From CAZFBA01 sp964517135 (GTDB taxonomy: Bacteria; Cyanobacteriota; Vampirovibrionia; JBFMGH01), in assembly GCA_964517135.1 (NCBI GenBank), contig CAZFBA010000022.1:1-64000 (forward strand): a stretch of 64,000 nt of DNA, in the 5' to 3' direction. Position numbers and translations under genes: made by a program. Shown in pieces: positions 51,023 to 60,281 of this stretch. The first letter of the stretch is position 1. Each line of letters starts with the position of its first letter. Below the pieces are notes generated by a model. It saw nothing but the letters and a program-made list of their open reading frames with translations, was not told the origin of the DNA and searched no databases.

Positions 51023-52248
51023 TTATTCCAAGTATTGATATAATGGATGGAAAAGCGGTCCAGTTGCAGCAGGGGCAGAAAAAAATTATTGAAAGAGATG
51101 ATATATTTGATCTTGCTGCTGAGTTTTCTCTCTATGGTGAAATAGCTGTAATTGACCTTGATGCAGCAATGGGAAAAGGCACTAATTGCGAGCTGATAAA
51201 GAACCTTTGTCGGAAATACCCCTGCCGGGTTGGTGGTGGGATTAGGTCTAAAGAAAAAGCCCTGGAGTATCTGACAGCAGGAGCCAGGAAAGTTATTATA
51301 GGTACAGCTGCTTCTAAAGAACTGTTAACCGATTTGCCTTCATCCAGAGTTATTGTCGCAATCGATACAAAAAAAGGTAAAATTACAACTGAAGGCTGGC
51401 AAAAAGATACTCAGGTTACACCAGAGCAGATGGTAAAAGAACTTGAAGACTACTGTTATGGGTTTCTATATACTATAGTTGATAAAGAAGGCATGATGCA
51501 GGGAACAGAGCTTGATTCATTTAGAAAAATTAACACTATTACTAAAAAGAAAATAATTGCAGCAGGAGGAATAACAACTATAGATGAGATAAAAGCCCTG
51601 CATGAGCTTAATGCAGATTGTCAGCTTGGCATGTGCATCTATACTGGCAGGGTAAAGCTATCAGATGCTTTTGTATCACTTGTAGATTTTGAAAAAGAGG
51701 GTGGTCTTGTTCCGGTTGTGGCACAGGATGCTGATACTGGTCAGGTCTTAATGCTTGCTTATGCTAACAAAGAAGCCTTAATAAACTCGTTTAATTCTAA
51801 AAAGGCTACTTATTACTCACGATCCAGAAAACAACTCTGGGTAAAAGGTGAGATTTCAGGTAATATTCAGCAACTTCTGAATGTAAGATTTGATTGCGAT
51901 AGAGATTCATTGCTTTATACTGTCAGGCAAACAGGTAATGCCTGTCATACTGGAGATTATAGCTGTTATGATTCACTAAAATCCTTTAACTGGAAGGTTC
52001 TTTATAACATTTTACAGGAACGTGCCAGAAGCTTGCCAGAAGGGTCTTATACTGCAAAACTTCTCAAAGATGACCATCTGATGAGAAAAAAGATCAATGA
52101 AGAAGCCTTTGAGGTCATTATGGCAGCTAATAATGATGAATTAAAATGGGAAATTGCTGATTTAATGTACCATTTTACAGTTTTAATGGTAAAAAACAAC
52201 ATGAATGTTGATGATATATTTAATCAATTAGAGGTCAGGCACAAATGA
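51019..52248 (+). CDS. hisA-hisIE: Trifunctional HisA-HisI-HisE fusion
   Basis: The protein has 409 residues in three parts. Residues 1-225 are the HisA (ProFAR isomerase) barrel, with Asp7 (PSIDIMDG), VGGGIRS and Asp116 (VAIDTKKG). Residues about 226-322 are HisI (PRA-CH), with AQDADTGQVLMLAYAN, SRSRKQLWVKGE, the Cys/Asp group at 293-296 and CHTGDYSC at 309-316. Residues about 325-409 are HisE (PRA-PH), with KINEEAFEV (Glu361/362) and WEIADLMYH. The three domains catalyse consecutive steps 2, 3 and 4. HisIE fusions are common; HisA joined to them is unusual. The frame is continuous with no stop at the joints. Confidence 0.93.
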   Translation: MIIPSIDIMDGKAVQLQQGQKKIIERDDIFDLAAEFSLYGEIAVIDLDAAMGKGTNCELIKNLCRKYPCRVGGGIRSKEKALEYLTAGARKVIIGTAASKELLTDLPSSRVIVAIDTKKGKITTEGWQKDTQVTPEQMVKELEDYCYGFLYTIVDKEGMMQGTELDSFRKINTITKKKIIAAGGITTIDEIKALHELNADCQLGMCIYTGRVKLSDAFVSLVDFEKEGGLVPVVAQDADTGQVLMLAYANKEALINSFNSKKATYYSRSRKQLWVKGEISGNIQQLLNVRFDCDRDSLLYTVRQTGNACHTGDYSCYDSLKSFNWKVLYNILQERARSLPEGSYTAKLLKDDHLMRKKINEEAFEVIMAANNDELKWEIADLMYHFTVLMVKNNMNVDDIFNQLEVRHK

Positions 52249-53486
52249 AAATAATATACTACCGTGATCTTGATGAAAAGTTCTTTGAATACAATGAATA
52301 TGAAGAAACAGCCTGTGTCAGTGATATAATTAAAAAGGTAAAAACACATGGCGATCAAGCCTTAATCTCTATTAGCAGTGAATTTGGTGAAACCATTGAG
52401 GCAATTGAGCTTTCAGAAACAGAAAAAGCTCAATGTCTTGATCGGATTTCTTCTGATATAATTGATACCCTGAAAAAAACAATTAAAAATGTCAGGCAAT
52501 TTGCGCACCGTCAGCTTGATAGTCTTCAAAAGCTTGAATATACTTATAAAGGATCTACTTTAGGTCATAAATTAGTACCATTAGAGCGGGTGGGGGCTTA
52601 TGTTCCTGGTGGTAATTACCCTTTGCCCTCTTCAGCGATAATGACAGCTGTGCCTGCAAAAGAGGCTGGAGTAAAAGAAGTAATTATGTGTTCACCAAGA
52701 ATTCAAGATGTAACAGTTGTTGCAGCCCTATTATCAGGAGTTGATAGAATATTCAGAGTTGGTGGAGCTCAGGCAATAGCAGCCATGGCATATGGAACAG
52801 AGACAATACCTCCTGTTGATAAGATTGTTGGCCCTGGTAATAAATATGTTACTCAGGCTAAGAAAGAAGTATACGGTAAATGCGGCATAGATTTTCTTGC
52901 AGGCCCCAGTGAAATAATGATTATAGCTGATGAGTCGGCCAATAAGTCTTATCTGGCAGCTGACTTGCTATCTCAGGCTGAGCATGATGTAGATGCAAGT
53001 TCAGTGTTGATTACGTATAACGAAAAATTTGCTGAATCCGTTATTAAAGAATTAACTGTTCAGCTTGAAAATCTTGAAACAAAAGAGATAGCATCTAAAG
53101 CACTTGATAATTCATTTGTCATTATTGTAGATTCACTTGATCAGGCTGTTGAAATAGCTAATAAAAAAGCCCCGGAGCATCTTCAATTATGTTTTGATAA
53201 TGCATACAGGTTTATTAACGCATTTGTTAATTATGGATCGCTTTTTGTAGGTAATTATTCAGCCGAGGTTTTTGGTGATTATTGCAGTGGAACCAATCAT
53301 GTGCTTCCTACAAATGGTGTTTCTCGCTACAGTGGTGGTCTTTCTGTATTTGATTTTATGAAAATTCAGACCTATCAGATAATTTCAGAAGAAGCCGCTA
53401 GAAATACTTTAATACCTGTTGCTGCCCATCTTGCTGAAATAGAAGGGCTTATAGCACATAAAAAGGCAGCCCTAATAAGAAAATGA
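52245..53486 (+). CDS. hisD: Histidinol dehydrogenase
   Basis: HisD is the Zn- and NAD-dependent enzyme of the last two steps, from histidinol to histidine. Its 413 residues have the usual length. GAYVPGGNYPLPSS, VGPGNKYVTQAKK, DFLAGPSEI, LSQAEHDVDASS (zinc-ligand Gln/His) and APEHLQL are present, and the late GTNHVLPT completes the site. The start overlaps the previous stop (ATGA). It closes the his operon. hisG, and hisZ if needed, are not in this window. Confidence 0.96.
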   Translation: MKIIYYRDLDEKFFEYNEYEETACVSDIIKKVKTHGDQALISISSEFGETIEAIELSETEKAQCLDRISSDIIDTLKKTIKNVRQFAHRQLDSLQKLEYTYKGSTLGHKLVPLERVGAYVPGGNYPLPSSAIMTAVPAKEAGVKEVIMCSPRIQDVTVVAALLSGVDRIFRVGGAQAIAAMAYGTETIPPVDKIVGPGNKYVTQAKKEVYGKCGIDFLAGPSEIMIIADESANKSYLAADLLSQAEHDVDASSVLITYNEKFAESVIKELTVQLENLETKEIASKALDNSFVIIVDSLDQAVEIANKKAPEHLQLCFDNAYRFINAFVNYGSLFVGNYSAEVFGDYCSGTNHVLPTNGVSRYSGGLSVFDFMKIQTYQIISEEAARNTLIPVAAHLAEIEGLIAHKKAALIRK

Positions 53487-53570
53487 AATCTTACTATATA
53501 CTTTAAAATAATTATGCTAGAATTTGTTCAAGTGCAGGAATGATAATAAACTATTACAGTAGAGGTTTCT

Positions 53571-53903
53571 ATGGTCACTGTCCGTAAAGAAGATTCAATT
53601 TGTATAGTCGATGTACCTTTTTCTAGCATTGATCTTGAAGCTCTGGAAAAGATAAGAGCTGAAGCAGAAAGGCTTTTTGAGACTGATGAGTATAAAATTT
53701 TAATGAATTTAACCAACATCAGCTATTTGAGCTCAACCGGATTGGGTCTGCTGGTATATCTCAACAATAAATGTAACGAACATGCTGGCAAATTTGGCGT
53801 TTATGGTTTGCAAGAGTATACACTTGATATGATGAAGCTAACAAAGCTTGATTCAGTGATCAATATTTATAAAGATAAAGACGAAGCAATATCTCAAATG
53901 TGA
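53571..53903 (+). CDS. STAS-domain anti-sigma factor antagonist
   Basis: The protein has 110 residues, a single STAS domain of the SpoIIAA/RsbV type. The phospho-acceptor motif reads ISYLSSTGLG, with Ser55 at the acceptor place and Ser54 where most members have Asp. Partners would be an RsbW-like kinase and a PP2C phosphatase; neither is adjacent. AGAGG 7 nt before the ATG supports the start. It lies 84 bp after hisD and probably has its own promoter. Confidence 0.85.
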   Translation: MVTVRKEDSICIVDVPFSSIDLEALEKIRAEAERLFETDEYKILMNLTNISYLSSTGLGLLVYLNNKCNEHAGKFGVYGLQEYTLDMMKLTKLDSVINIYKDKDEAISQM

Positions 53904-53904
53904 G

Positions 53905-53930
53905 TATCCTATCTGGATAATTGTTTTATT
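53905..53930 (+). terminator. Weak candidate terminator after the STAS gene
   Basis: TATCC (53905-53909) and GGATA (53915-53919) form a 5-bp stem with a 5-nt loop, followed by a T-rich but interrupted tail. It starts just after the STAS stop codon. Confidence 0.3.
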
Positions 53931-54118
53931 GCCAATAATGTTTTTTTTAACGCTTATATAAAACCATTAAGAATTCTTTTACAGCATTATACCCACTGAA
54001 GATAATCTTTTAAGTTATATTTATTGTATATTATTAAGTGTCTTTAATAATGTGGCTATTCATTTATGTTAAAAGTAAAATAGAGAAAAGAATTATATAA
54101 CCTGGAGGTTTCTTTTTA

Positions 54119-54850
54119 ATGCCACGTGTATTGATAGTCGATGATGATCCTGAAATAATGGATTGGCTATACCTTGACCTTCAATTGATAGGGTATACGG
54201 TTGATTATGCTACTGATGGATATTCAGGGCTGCAAAAAGCACAGCAAGAAAAGTATGATTGCATTATTCTGGATGTTATGATGCCTAAAATGGATGGTTT
54301 TCAGGTATGCAGTCAGCTAAGACAAAACAATAATACTAAAGATGTGCCTATAATACTTCTGACTGCCAAAGGAACGCTTGAAGACAAGATAATAGGTTTT
54401 AACTCAGGAGCTGATGACTACCTGGTGAAGCCTTTTGATATTCAGGAGCTGCTTGTCAGACTTCGTGCCCTGATGAGGCGTTCAGTAAGTGGAAAAGATG
54501 ATAATACTAAAACCACAACTGAGAACCTGTCCGCTGGAGAGATAAGGTTATTTCCTGAATCGCTCGAAGTACAGGTTAAAGATAGGCTTATTAAGCTAAC
54601 ACCTACTGAATTTGAGATATTATATTGCCTGATGCAGCATGCTAATACGGCTGTGCCTCTTGCTACGATACTTGATGAAGTCTGGGGGTATGATGCAGAA
54701 GAAGATGTCAGAATGCTGAGGGTGCATATAGGCGGCTTGAGACAAAAAATAGAAATTAATCATAAAAAACCACAATATTTACAAACTGTTACCAATGTTG
54801 GCTACCGTCTGGTGCCCTGGACTGAAAAGCCTTCCAATATAGCAACATAA
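54119..54850 (+). CDS. OmpR/PhoB-family response regulator
   Basis: The protein has 243 residues. The receiver domain (1-120) has the acidic pocket VDDD (8-10), phospho-acceptor Asp52 in ILDVMMPKMDG, and Lys in LLTAKG. The C-terminal winged helix (about 140-235) has LTPTEFEILYCLMQH and VRMLRVHIGGLRQKIE, ending VTNVGYRLV. GGAGG at 54104-54108 fixes the start. The sensor kinase gene follows with a TAATG overlap, so the two form a pair. Targets are unknown. Confidence 0.92.
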   Translation: MPRVLIVDDDPEIMDWLYLDLQLIGYTVDYATDGYSGLQKAQQEKYDCIILDVMMPKMDGFQVCSQLRQNNNTKDVPIILLTAKGTLEDKIIGFNSGADDYLVKPFDIQELLVRLRALMRRSVSGKDDNTKTTTENLSAGEIRLFPESLEVQVKDRLIKLTPTEFEILYCLMQHANTAVPLATILDEVWGYDAEEDVRMLRVHIGGLRQKIEINHKKPQYLQTVTNVGYRLVPWTEKPSNIAT

Positions 54851-56658
54851 TGAAATTAAAGTTTACAAGGTTTAAATTAACCCAGCAAGTTTTTACTGTT
54901 ATTCTGGTTGCAGTATTCTTCCCTCTTTTGTTGGCAGGATTGCTTCTTGTAAACATAAATCAGCATGCCGTAAGAAAAGAATTCTATTATTCAGGCAAGG
55001 TTACACTGGATAATGTCAACTACAGGCTTAATTCATCAATAGAAATACCTACATATAACCTTAAATTTCTTACAAACTTCATTATTAACCCATCCTTGCA
55101 GCTTTCAAAAGAAGAAATAGAAAGCTTTATGGAATATATGGTTTATTCAGTGCCTCAGATTAAGAGCATTGAGATTTATTCCAGCAAAAATATCCCTGTT
55201 ATGTCATACAACCCGGATAATATACAGACGTTTAATTTTCTGGATTTTGATTCCAATACATTTGTATACGTAAATAAATTTCAGGGTGAACTAATTATTA
55301 CACTCTATTATAAAGTGCCAGAAAATGTTCTGGGGTATAAAGTTGTTAAAGCCAACCTTGACCCTGGTGTTATGCAGGATGTAATTTTTGATGATGTTTC
55401 TGCCATAAATAGATACATCAAAATAATTAACTCTCAGGGTTATGTAGCTTTTGCTTATCCTGATTATAAGACTGAAATCTATGATAATCCTGAGTTTTCG
55501 ATACCAGAGAAGATTCTTAAAGAATCCAAAGTGGGAGAAGTAATACTTTTTGGGCCCAGAAAAAACCAGCCAGCTTTCTTTTATAAGGTTCCAGACTCTA
55601 ATTTGTCAATTGTTATTTATACTCCTGAGAATGTTACGTATTATGGTATAATTCTGGCAAGGCAGAGAATTTTAATTACACTTGCAATTGCAGCATTTAT
55701 ATCTGTTTTACTTGGTTTTATATATGTTAATGCCCTGAATCGTAACTTCAGACAGTTAATCAAGGCCGTTAATGCTATTGCTCAGGGTAAATATACCAGA
55801 AAGATAAGGCTTATTAAAGGGTTTTTCACGCCTTATGAGATTGTATATCTTGCCAATGAGTTTAATGCTATGGCAAAAACAGTACATCTAACATTAAATG
55901 CTCTTCAGGAGGCTAATGAAAAGCTTGCTCAAATTGATAAATTAAAGTCTAATCTGATTGATACTGTAAGTCACGAGCTGAGAACTCCTCTTACCAGTAT
56001 TAAAGGATATACATCAAGGTTGATGCGGCAGGATGTAGAGATACCTGAAGACCTTCGTAAAAAGTCGCTCAGGGTTATTAAAGAGCAGGCTGACCGCCTC
56101 AGTCGGATGGTTGAAGATCTTCTTGTTATCCCTGATCTTGAATCTTCAGTATTGAGGGTTTACCCTGATCAGGTAGATATTGTGCCTGTTATTGAAAGGT
56201 CTATTGCTTCTTTTAAAGATAAACAGCATAAAGAAATAGTGCTTTATGTGCCTGAAGAAGTTCCTATTATTACTATAGATCCAGACAGGCTTGAGCAGGT
56301 AATTGTTAATCTGGTCAGTAATGCAGTCAAATACTCATACCCTGAAAGCCCTGTTACCATTAATGTTGATGTATTTGAAGACCAAAATAGTCTGGCAATA
56401 GAGGTTATTAATGAATGTGATCCAATATCAGAGGATGTATTACAGTCATTATTCGAGAAGTTTAAGCGTCTTGATGATAATTTAACAAGAACAACAAGGG
56501 GTTCAGGTCTGGGACTTTTTATCTCTAAAGGTCTTGTTAATGCTATGGGTGGTGAAATTACTCTCAGTTATACAGATAAGTTTAAGGCAATACTCAGTTT
56601 GCCTATTTCGCAAGAAAAAAGCGATACAGATGATCTTGATGGCTCTTTACAGGAATAG
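54850..56658 (+). CDS. Membrane sensor histidine kinase
   Basis: The protein has 602 residues. Two transmembrane helices (about 17-35 and 276-297) enclose a sensor region of about 240 residues that looks like a double Cache/PAS type. A HAMP domain (about 298-350), HisKA with H375 in VSHELRTPLTS, and a HATPase domain follow: N-box VIVNLVSNAVKYSYPESP, then ITNECDP-like G1 (degraded D-x-G-x-G), then RGSGLGLFISKGLV. The missing Gly residues in the G1 box (VINECDPIS) are odd, but the G2 box is intact. It pairs with the upstream regulator by overlap. Confidence 0.9.
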   Translation: MKLKFTRFKLTQQVFTVILVAVFFPLLLAGLLLVNINQHAVRKEFYYSGKVTLDNVNYRLNSSIEIPTYNLKFLTNFIINPSLQLSKEEIESFMEYMVYSVPQIKSIEIYSSKNIPVMSYNPDNIQTFNFLDFDSNTFVYVNKFQGELIITLYYKVPENVLGYKVVKANLDPGVMQDVIFDDVSAINRYIKIINSQGYVAFAYPDYKTEIYDNPEFSIPEKILKESKVGEVILFGPRKNQPAFFYKVPDSNLSIVIYTPENVTYYGIILARQRILITLAIAAFISVLLGFIYVNALNRNFRQLIKAVNAIAQGKYTRKIRLIKGFFTPYEIVYLANEFNAMAKTVHLTLNALQEANEKLAQIDKLKSNLIDTVSHELRTPLTSIKGYTSRLMRQDVEIPEDLRKKSLRVIKEQADRLSRMVEDLLVIPDLESSVLRVYPDQVDIVPVIERSIASFKDKQHKEIVLYVPEEVPIITIDPDRLEQVIVNLVSNAVKYSYPESPVTINVDVFEDQNSLAIEVINECDPISEDVLQSLFEKFKRLDDNLTRTTRGSGLGLFISKGLVNAMGGEITLSYTDKFKAILSLPISQEKSDTDDLDGSLQE

Positions 56659-56660
56659 TT

Positions 56661-57542
56661 TTAATCTTTATTACCGAGATAATTATCCATAAACTGGTTA
56701 ATTTTAGATTCATAATCGTTGTCAGAGATTGTTTCTGTGTGATCAGCTCCTTGAACGACATAGAGTTCTTTTGGCTGCTTTGCTTTTTCAAAAAGTATAT
56801 AGCCATTATCAGGTATAATGTTTGTATCACTGCTACCGATAATGAACATTATGGGTCTATTGATCTTATCGATGACATTGATCGGTGCAATGTCTTTTAT
56901 TTGAACCTTATAGATCATGTTTGTATATTTTGTAGCTATGTTTGCAAGTATATCTACCATGCTGTCTGGCAAAGCCAGCCCTATGCGATATTTTAGAATT
57001 TTTTCAGCTGAAGCAAAGGTGCTATCTACAATGATTGCTTTAATCTCAGGGTTTTCAGGAGCTGATAAAAGCACTATAGCACCGCCCATTGAAAGCCCAA
57101 AAATGCCTATTTCGTTGATACCTCTGTTTTTAATGAGCTGAACAATGGCTTTAATATCTTTTCTTTCATCATATCCGTAAGTTATGCGTGCTTTATCGCT
57201 GTCTCCATGGCCTCTAAAGTCAAACATATAGATTTCATATCCGCCTTTGTGAAATTTTTCAGCAACGGATAAAACATCTGCCTTATTTGCTGCGACGCCG
57301 TGACAAACGAGGATAGTTCCTTTTTTTGCTTCATGCGGGATGTACCAGCCTTTGAGATTAATATTATCTTCTGTGGTGGTGGATATATCTTCAAATTCCA
57401 TACCTCGTGAAGCAGGGTTAAAATAATTGGGCAGACGTGGTATGTGTATATGAGCATATATAAAGATAAACGGCAATATTATTATTGAAAATACAATGAT
57501 AAAAAGAATTGCAATTGTTGAATGAATCATTAATTTTTTCAT
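56661..57542 (-). CDS. Membrane-anchored alpha/beta hydrolase
   Basis: The protein has 293 residues. An N-terminal hydrophobic segment (about 8-30) anchors or exports it. The fold motifs are LVCHGVAANK, MFDFRGHGDSDKA, the nucleophile elbow GLSMGGA, an Asp in IIGSSDTNI and the catalytic His in GADHTET. It resembles the BEM46/YqkD group of serine hydrolases; the substrate is unknown. It converges with the kinase gene with 2 nt between the stops, and no terminator is visible there. Confidence 0.82.
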   Translation of the reverse strand: MKKLMIHSTIAILFIIVFSIIILPFIFIYAHIHIPRLPNYFNPASRGMEFEDISTTTEDNINLKGWYIPHEAKKGTILVCHGVAANKADVLSVAEKFHKGGYEIYMFDFRGHGDSDKARITYGYDERKDIKAIVQLIKNRGINEIGIFGLSMGGAIVLLSAPENPEIKAIIVDSTFASAEKILKYRIGLALPDSMVDILANIATKYTNMIYKVQIKDIAPINVIDKINRPIMFIIGSSDTNIIPDNGYILFEKAKQPKELYVVQGADHTETISDNDYESKINQFMDNYLGNKD

Positions 57543-57695
57543 AGGCCTTTTCTTACTTTAAGTGGATTTAACTTTTTAAGGATACCACAAAAGAATGCTT
57601 GTTATGCACTTAGTGTACTAGAAACAATATGTAAATATATGTAACAACTTACTCTTTGTTTTAGCACTTTTTGGTACTCAGTACACTTTCTTAAT

Positions 57696-57770
57696 TATAA
57701 GCTTTCGATTTAATTAAATAATCCTGAAAATTTTGAGCCTCTAATCTTCCCCCCACAGAGGTTTTTTTTT
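57696..57770 (+). ncRNA. Candidate small RNA with orphan terminator
   Basis: A stem CCTCT/AGAGG (57738-57742 and 57757-57761, 14-nt loop) is followed by nine T on the plus strand, yet both neighbouring genes are on the minus strand. A -10-like TATAAG lies at 57696-57701. The two would bracket a transcript of about 65 nt. The -35 region is weak (TTGGTA, 19-bp spacer), and the stem is short. An 8-bp inverted repeat AGTGTACT/AGTACACT (57612-57619 and 57680-57687) in the same gap may instead serve the hydrolase gene. Confidence 0.3.
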
Positions 57771-57781
57771 GCTTGTTGTGT

Positions 57782-58291
57782 CTAAGATTGAAGCACTTGC
57801 TTTATATATTCTTCAGGCCATTGTTTGATAATACCAAGAAATTCGTTCATTGCTTCAGTGTATTTTTGTTTTATGGCTCCATATTTTGTTGTATGTTGTT
57901 TGATAGAGGTTGTATTTTCTGATTGTTGTATAATTTTCATACCTTCTTGCAGGTATTTAAGATGTTCATAAGTTGCATGAAGTAGTTTTTGGTGGCAATC
58001 CTGGAATTGCGGGGTTGGTTTTAAGCCCATCAAAACAGTATAGGATTCTTTTGTGTACTGATATTTTTCTGCCATAAAAGTCTTCATACCTGAAAGTGAT
58101 TGAAGGTCAACTTTACTAAGGCGGCTGACAAGCTTTTTGTCTGATCTTTCCATGTTCATGTAAGTTTGGTAAAAGTCTTTAGCAAAGATAAAATCATCAG
58201 AAGAAGGTGTTAAAGCCCGGCTTTCAAGGCTTGATGCAAAAAATACCAGTAAAAAACTTAGAGTAATTGTTACAACTCTTGTTAATGTCAT
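57782..58291 (-). CDS. Small secreted helical protein of unknown function
   Basis: The protein has 169 residues. The signal peptide (about 1-26; VVTITLSFLLVFFASS) is clear. The mature part is all helical and charged, with two Lys/Gln-rich helices. No known motif is seen. It lies 23 nt after coaE and probably shares the lptF-coaE transcript. Confidence 0.6.
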   Translation of the reverse strand: MTLTRVVTITLSFLLVFFASSLESRALTPSSDDFIFAKDFYQTYMNMERSDKKLVSRLSKVDLQSLSGMKTFMAEKYQYTKESYTVLMGLKPTPQFQDCHQKLLHATYEHLKYLQEGMKIIQQSENTTSIKQHTTKYGAIKQKYTEAMNEFLGIIKQWPEEYIKQVLQS

Positions 58292-58314
58292 AGAAACTCC
58301 TTCTTGTTATGCTT

Positions 58315-58923
58315 TTAAGTTTTTTTGATATTCTCAAGGTTTTTTATGACCTGTTCTTCAACATTTTCTACAGTAGAATTATTATCTATTATTACATCTG
58401 CCATGGCAATTTTCATGTCCTGTGGCATCTGTGTGGCTATTCTCTGTCTGGCTTCGTCTTCAGGCATATTATCTCTATTTTTGAGGCGTTCAATCTGATT
58501 TTTTTCATCGGATGTTATAAGCCATACTGAATCAAACAGGTTTTGTCTATTGTTTTCAAGTAAAAGAGGTATAACAGCAGCAATAACAGGGCTTTCTGAC
58601 TTGTTTATGAAATCCCTGATAACCCTGTATGTGTGTGGGTGGACTATATTTTCAAGTTTTGTTAACTTATCAGGGTCTGCAAAAACTATTTTAGCAAGTT
58701 CTTTTCGGTTGATACCACCATCTTCTTTAAGAATAAACCTGCCGAAAATTTCTATTATCTGGTCAATAATCAGTTTATCGTTTTGTAGCATATCGTGAAC
58801 AATTTCATCAGCGTCGATAGTATTCACGCCGTTATTTTCAAGAATATTTCTCAAAAGAGACTTGCCGCAGGCAATGCCGCCTGTGACCCCTATTTTAAAT
58901 GGTTTGTTTGATTGAGAAGACAT
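58315..58923 (-). CDS. coaE: Dephospho-CoA kinase
   Basis: CoaE carries out the last step of CoA synthesis, phosphorylating the 3' hydroxyl of dephospho-CoA. The 202 residues match the family. The P-loop VTGGIACGKS lies at residues 13-22, TIDADEIVH at about 36-44, and AAVIPLLLEN and the lid RLKNRDNMPEDEARQRIATQM follow (quoted here in part as positions near 149-170). It starts 2 nt after lptF. Confidence 0.95.
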   Translation of the reverse strand: MSSQSNKPFKIGVTGGIACGKSLLRNILENNGVNTIDADEIVHDMLQNDKLIIDQIIEIFGRFILKEDGGINRKELAKIVFADPDKLTKLENIVHPHTYRVIRDFINKSESPVIAAVIPLLLENNRQNLFDSVWLITSDEKNQIERLKNRDNMPEDEARQRIATQMPQDMKIAMADVIIDNNSTVENVEEQVIKNLENIKKT

Positions 58924-58925
58924 CT

Positions 58926-60014
58926 TTAAGAGTAATTTTTCCTATGGAGCAGGTATAATCCTAAAATTAATATTACTACATTAGGTAACCATGCGGCAAC
59001 CAGCGGGTGTAATAATTCGATTTCACCAAGAGACATGCTGAGTGCTCTAAGCAGGTAATAGAAGAATATAACAATTACGCTGAAGCCAAGACCCCTGTTC
59101 AGCCTTGATCTGGGAGGACTCAGTGCCAGTGGCATGCCCACTATAGGTATTAAAAGGCAGGCAAATGGTATGGCAAGCTTTTCATACCACTTTATCACAA
59201 GTGATGCAGGCACTTCACCTTTTTGTTTGAGTTCTTCTTTGATCACTCTGGCCAGTTGAAAATAGTTAAATTCTTTGCTTCTGGGGTCTTTTCTTGTCAG
59301 GTCAATTTTAACAGGATCTTCAAGTATTATTGTTTCAAAAGAGCTTGTGTTGGTTATTTTACCATTGTTTGAAACAGTGTATACTCTGCCTTCGTTGAAG
59401 ATCCATTTATTGGGTTTGCTTAAAACCTCCTGTGCCTGGATCACTTTGGTAGTTTTTTTATCTGAAAGATCTATAACGATAACACCCAGTAGCTTTTCCT
59501 CTTTATATTTTTCGACATAGAAAAGTCTTTGCAGATAGTTGTCTTTGCCCAGTTCTTTATAGACAAAGTTATGGTTTTGCCGTGGCAGGTTTTTTTGTGT
59601 TATTGCCCAGAGCATGATATTTCTGGCCTGATAATTAGCACCTGGAACTATAATTTCATTCAGCACAAGTGTTAATATACCAGCCATAATGCCAAAAGCA
59701 AGTGCAGGCATTAGAATACGGTAGAGGCTGACTCCACATGCCCTTATTGCTGTTATCTCAAGATTGTTATTGAGCCTATTATACGTTAATATAATACAGA
59801 CAAGCAGTGCCATTGGTATTGTATATACGATAACACCTGGTAATTTCAAACCTACTACAAGAAGTGCTATTTTAAAGGGTATACCGTACTTTGATATTTG
59901 TCTTACCGCATCAAGAAAAGCTTCAGACGCCAGCAAGACAGAGGCAAACACGATCATACCAAATATAAAGGTTGTTATCAGGCTATAGAGAATGTATTTA
60001 TCAACTATTTTCAA
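58926..60014 (-). CDS. lptF: LptF/LptG-family lipopolysaccharide transport permease
   Basis: The protein has 362 residues. It has two N-terminal transmembrane helix groups, a periplasmic beta-jellyroll-like domain (about 130-265) and three C-terminal helices. IVDKYILYSLITTFIFGMIV opens the protein as in the YjgP/YjgQ family, and the coupling-helix region with RACGVSLYRIL is present. With LptB it powers extraction of LPS-like glycolipid from the inner membrane. Only one such permease is in this window, as in Cyanobacteria, which use a single type; it may form a homodimer. Confidence 0.88.
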   Translation of the reverse strand: MKIVDKYILYSLITTFIFGMIVFASVLLASEAFLDAVRQISKYGIPFKIALLVVGLKLPGVIVYTIPMALLVCIILTYNRLNNNLEITAIRACGVSLYRILMPALAFGIMAGILTLVLNEIIVPGANYQARNIMLWAITQKNLPRQNHNFVYKELGKDNYLQRLFYVEKYKEEKLLGVIVIDLSDKKTTKVIQAQEVLSKPNKWIFNEGRVYTVSNNGKITNTSSFETIILEDPVKIDLTRKDPRSKEFNYFQLARVIKEELKQKGEVPASLVIKWYEKLAIPFACLLIPIVGMPLALSPPRSRLNRGLGFSVIVIFFYYLLRALSMSLGEIELLHPLVAAWLPNVVILILGLYLLHRKNYS

Positions 60015-60023
60015 TGATTTTTA

Positions 60024-60033
60024 CCGTATACGG
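60024..60033. promoter_or_regulatory. Palindrome upstream of lptF
   Basis: CCGTATACGG is a perfect 10-bp palindrome, with extra near-symmetry on both sides (TTTA and TAAA). It lies 10 bp before the lptF start, where a repressor or a structure around the ribosome binding site could act. No regulator is identified. Confidence 0.3.
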
Positions 60034-60281
60034 GTAAATACTGACGTTTGTTATTTAAATCTATTTTATTCTAATATGATTACGATAATAAAAAAATAAG
60101 ATTGCGAAAAATTTTATTTCAGACGGGTTGTTTCTGGGTGTCGCAAGAAAAGCAAAAAACGACAGGGCTAAAAGACTGTTTGTTACTGGCTTTGTGTCTT
60201 TTGTGGAAATTTCATTCTGCTAAGTTCTTTAGAAATAATCTCTGAAGCTGCTATTAGTCTGCTTTCTTACAGACGTACTGG

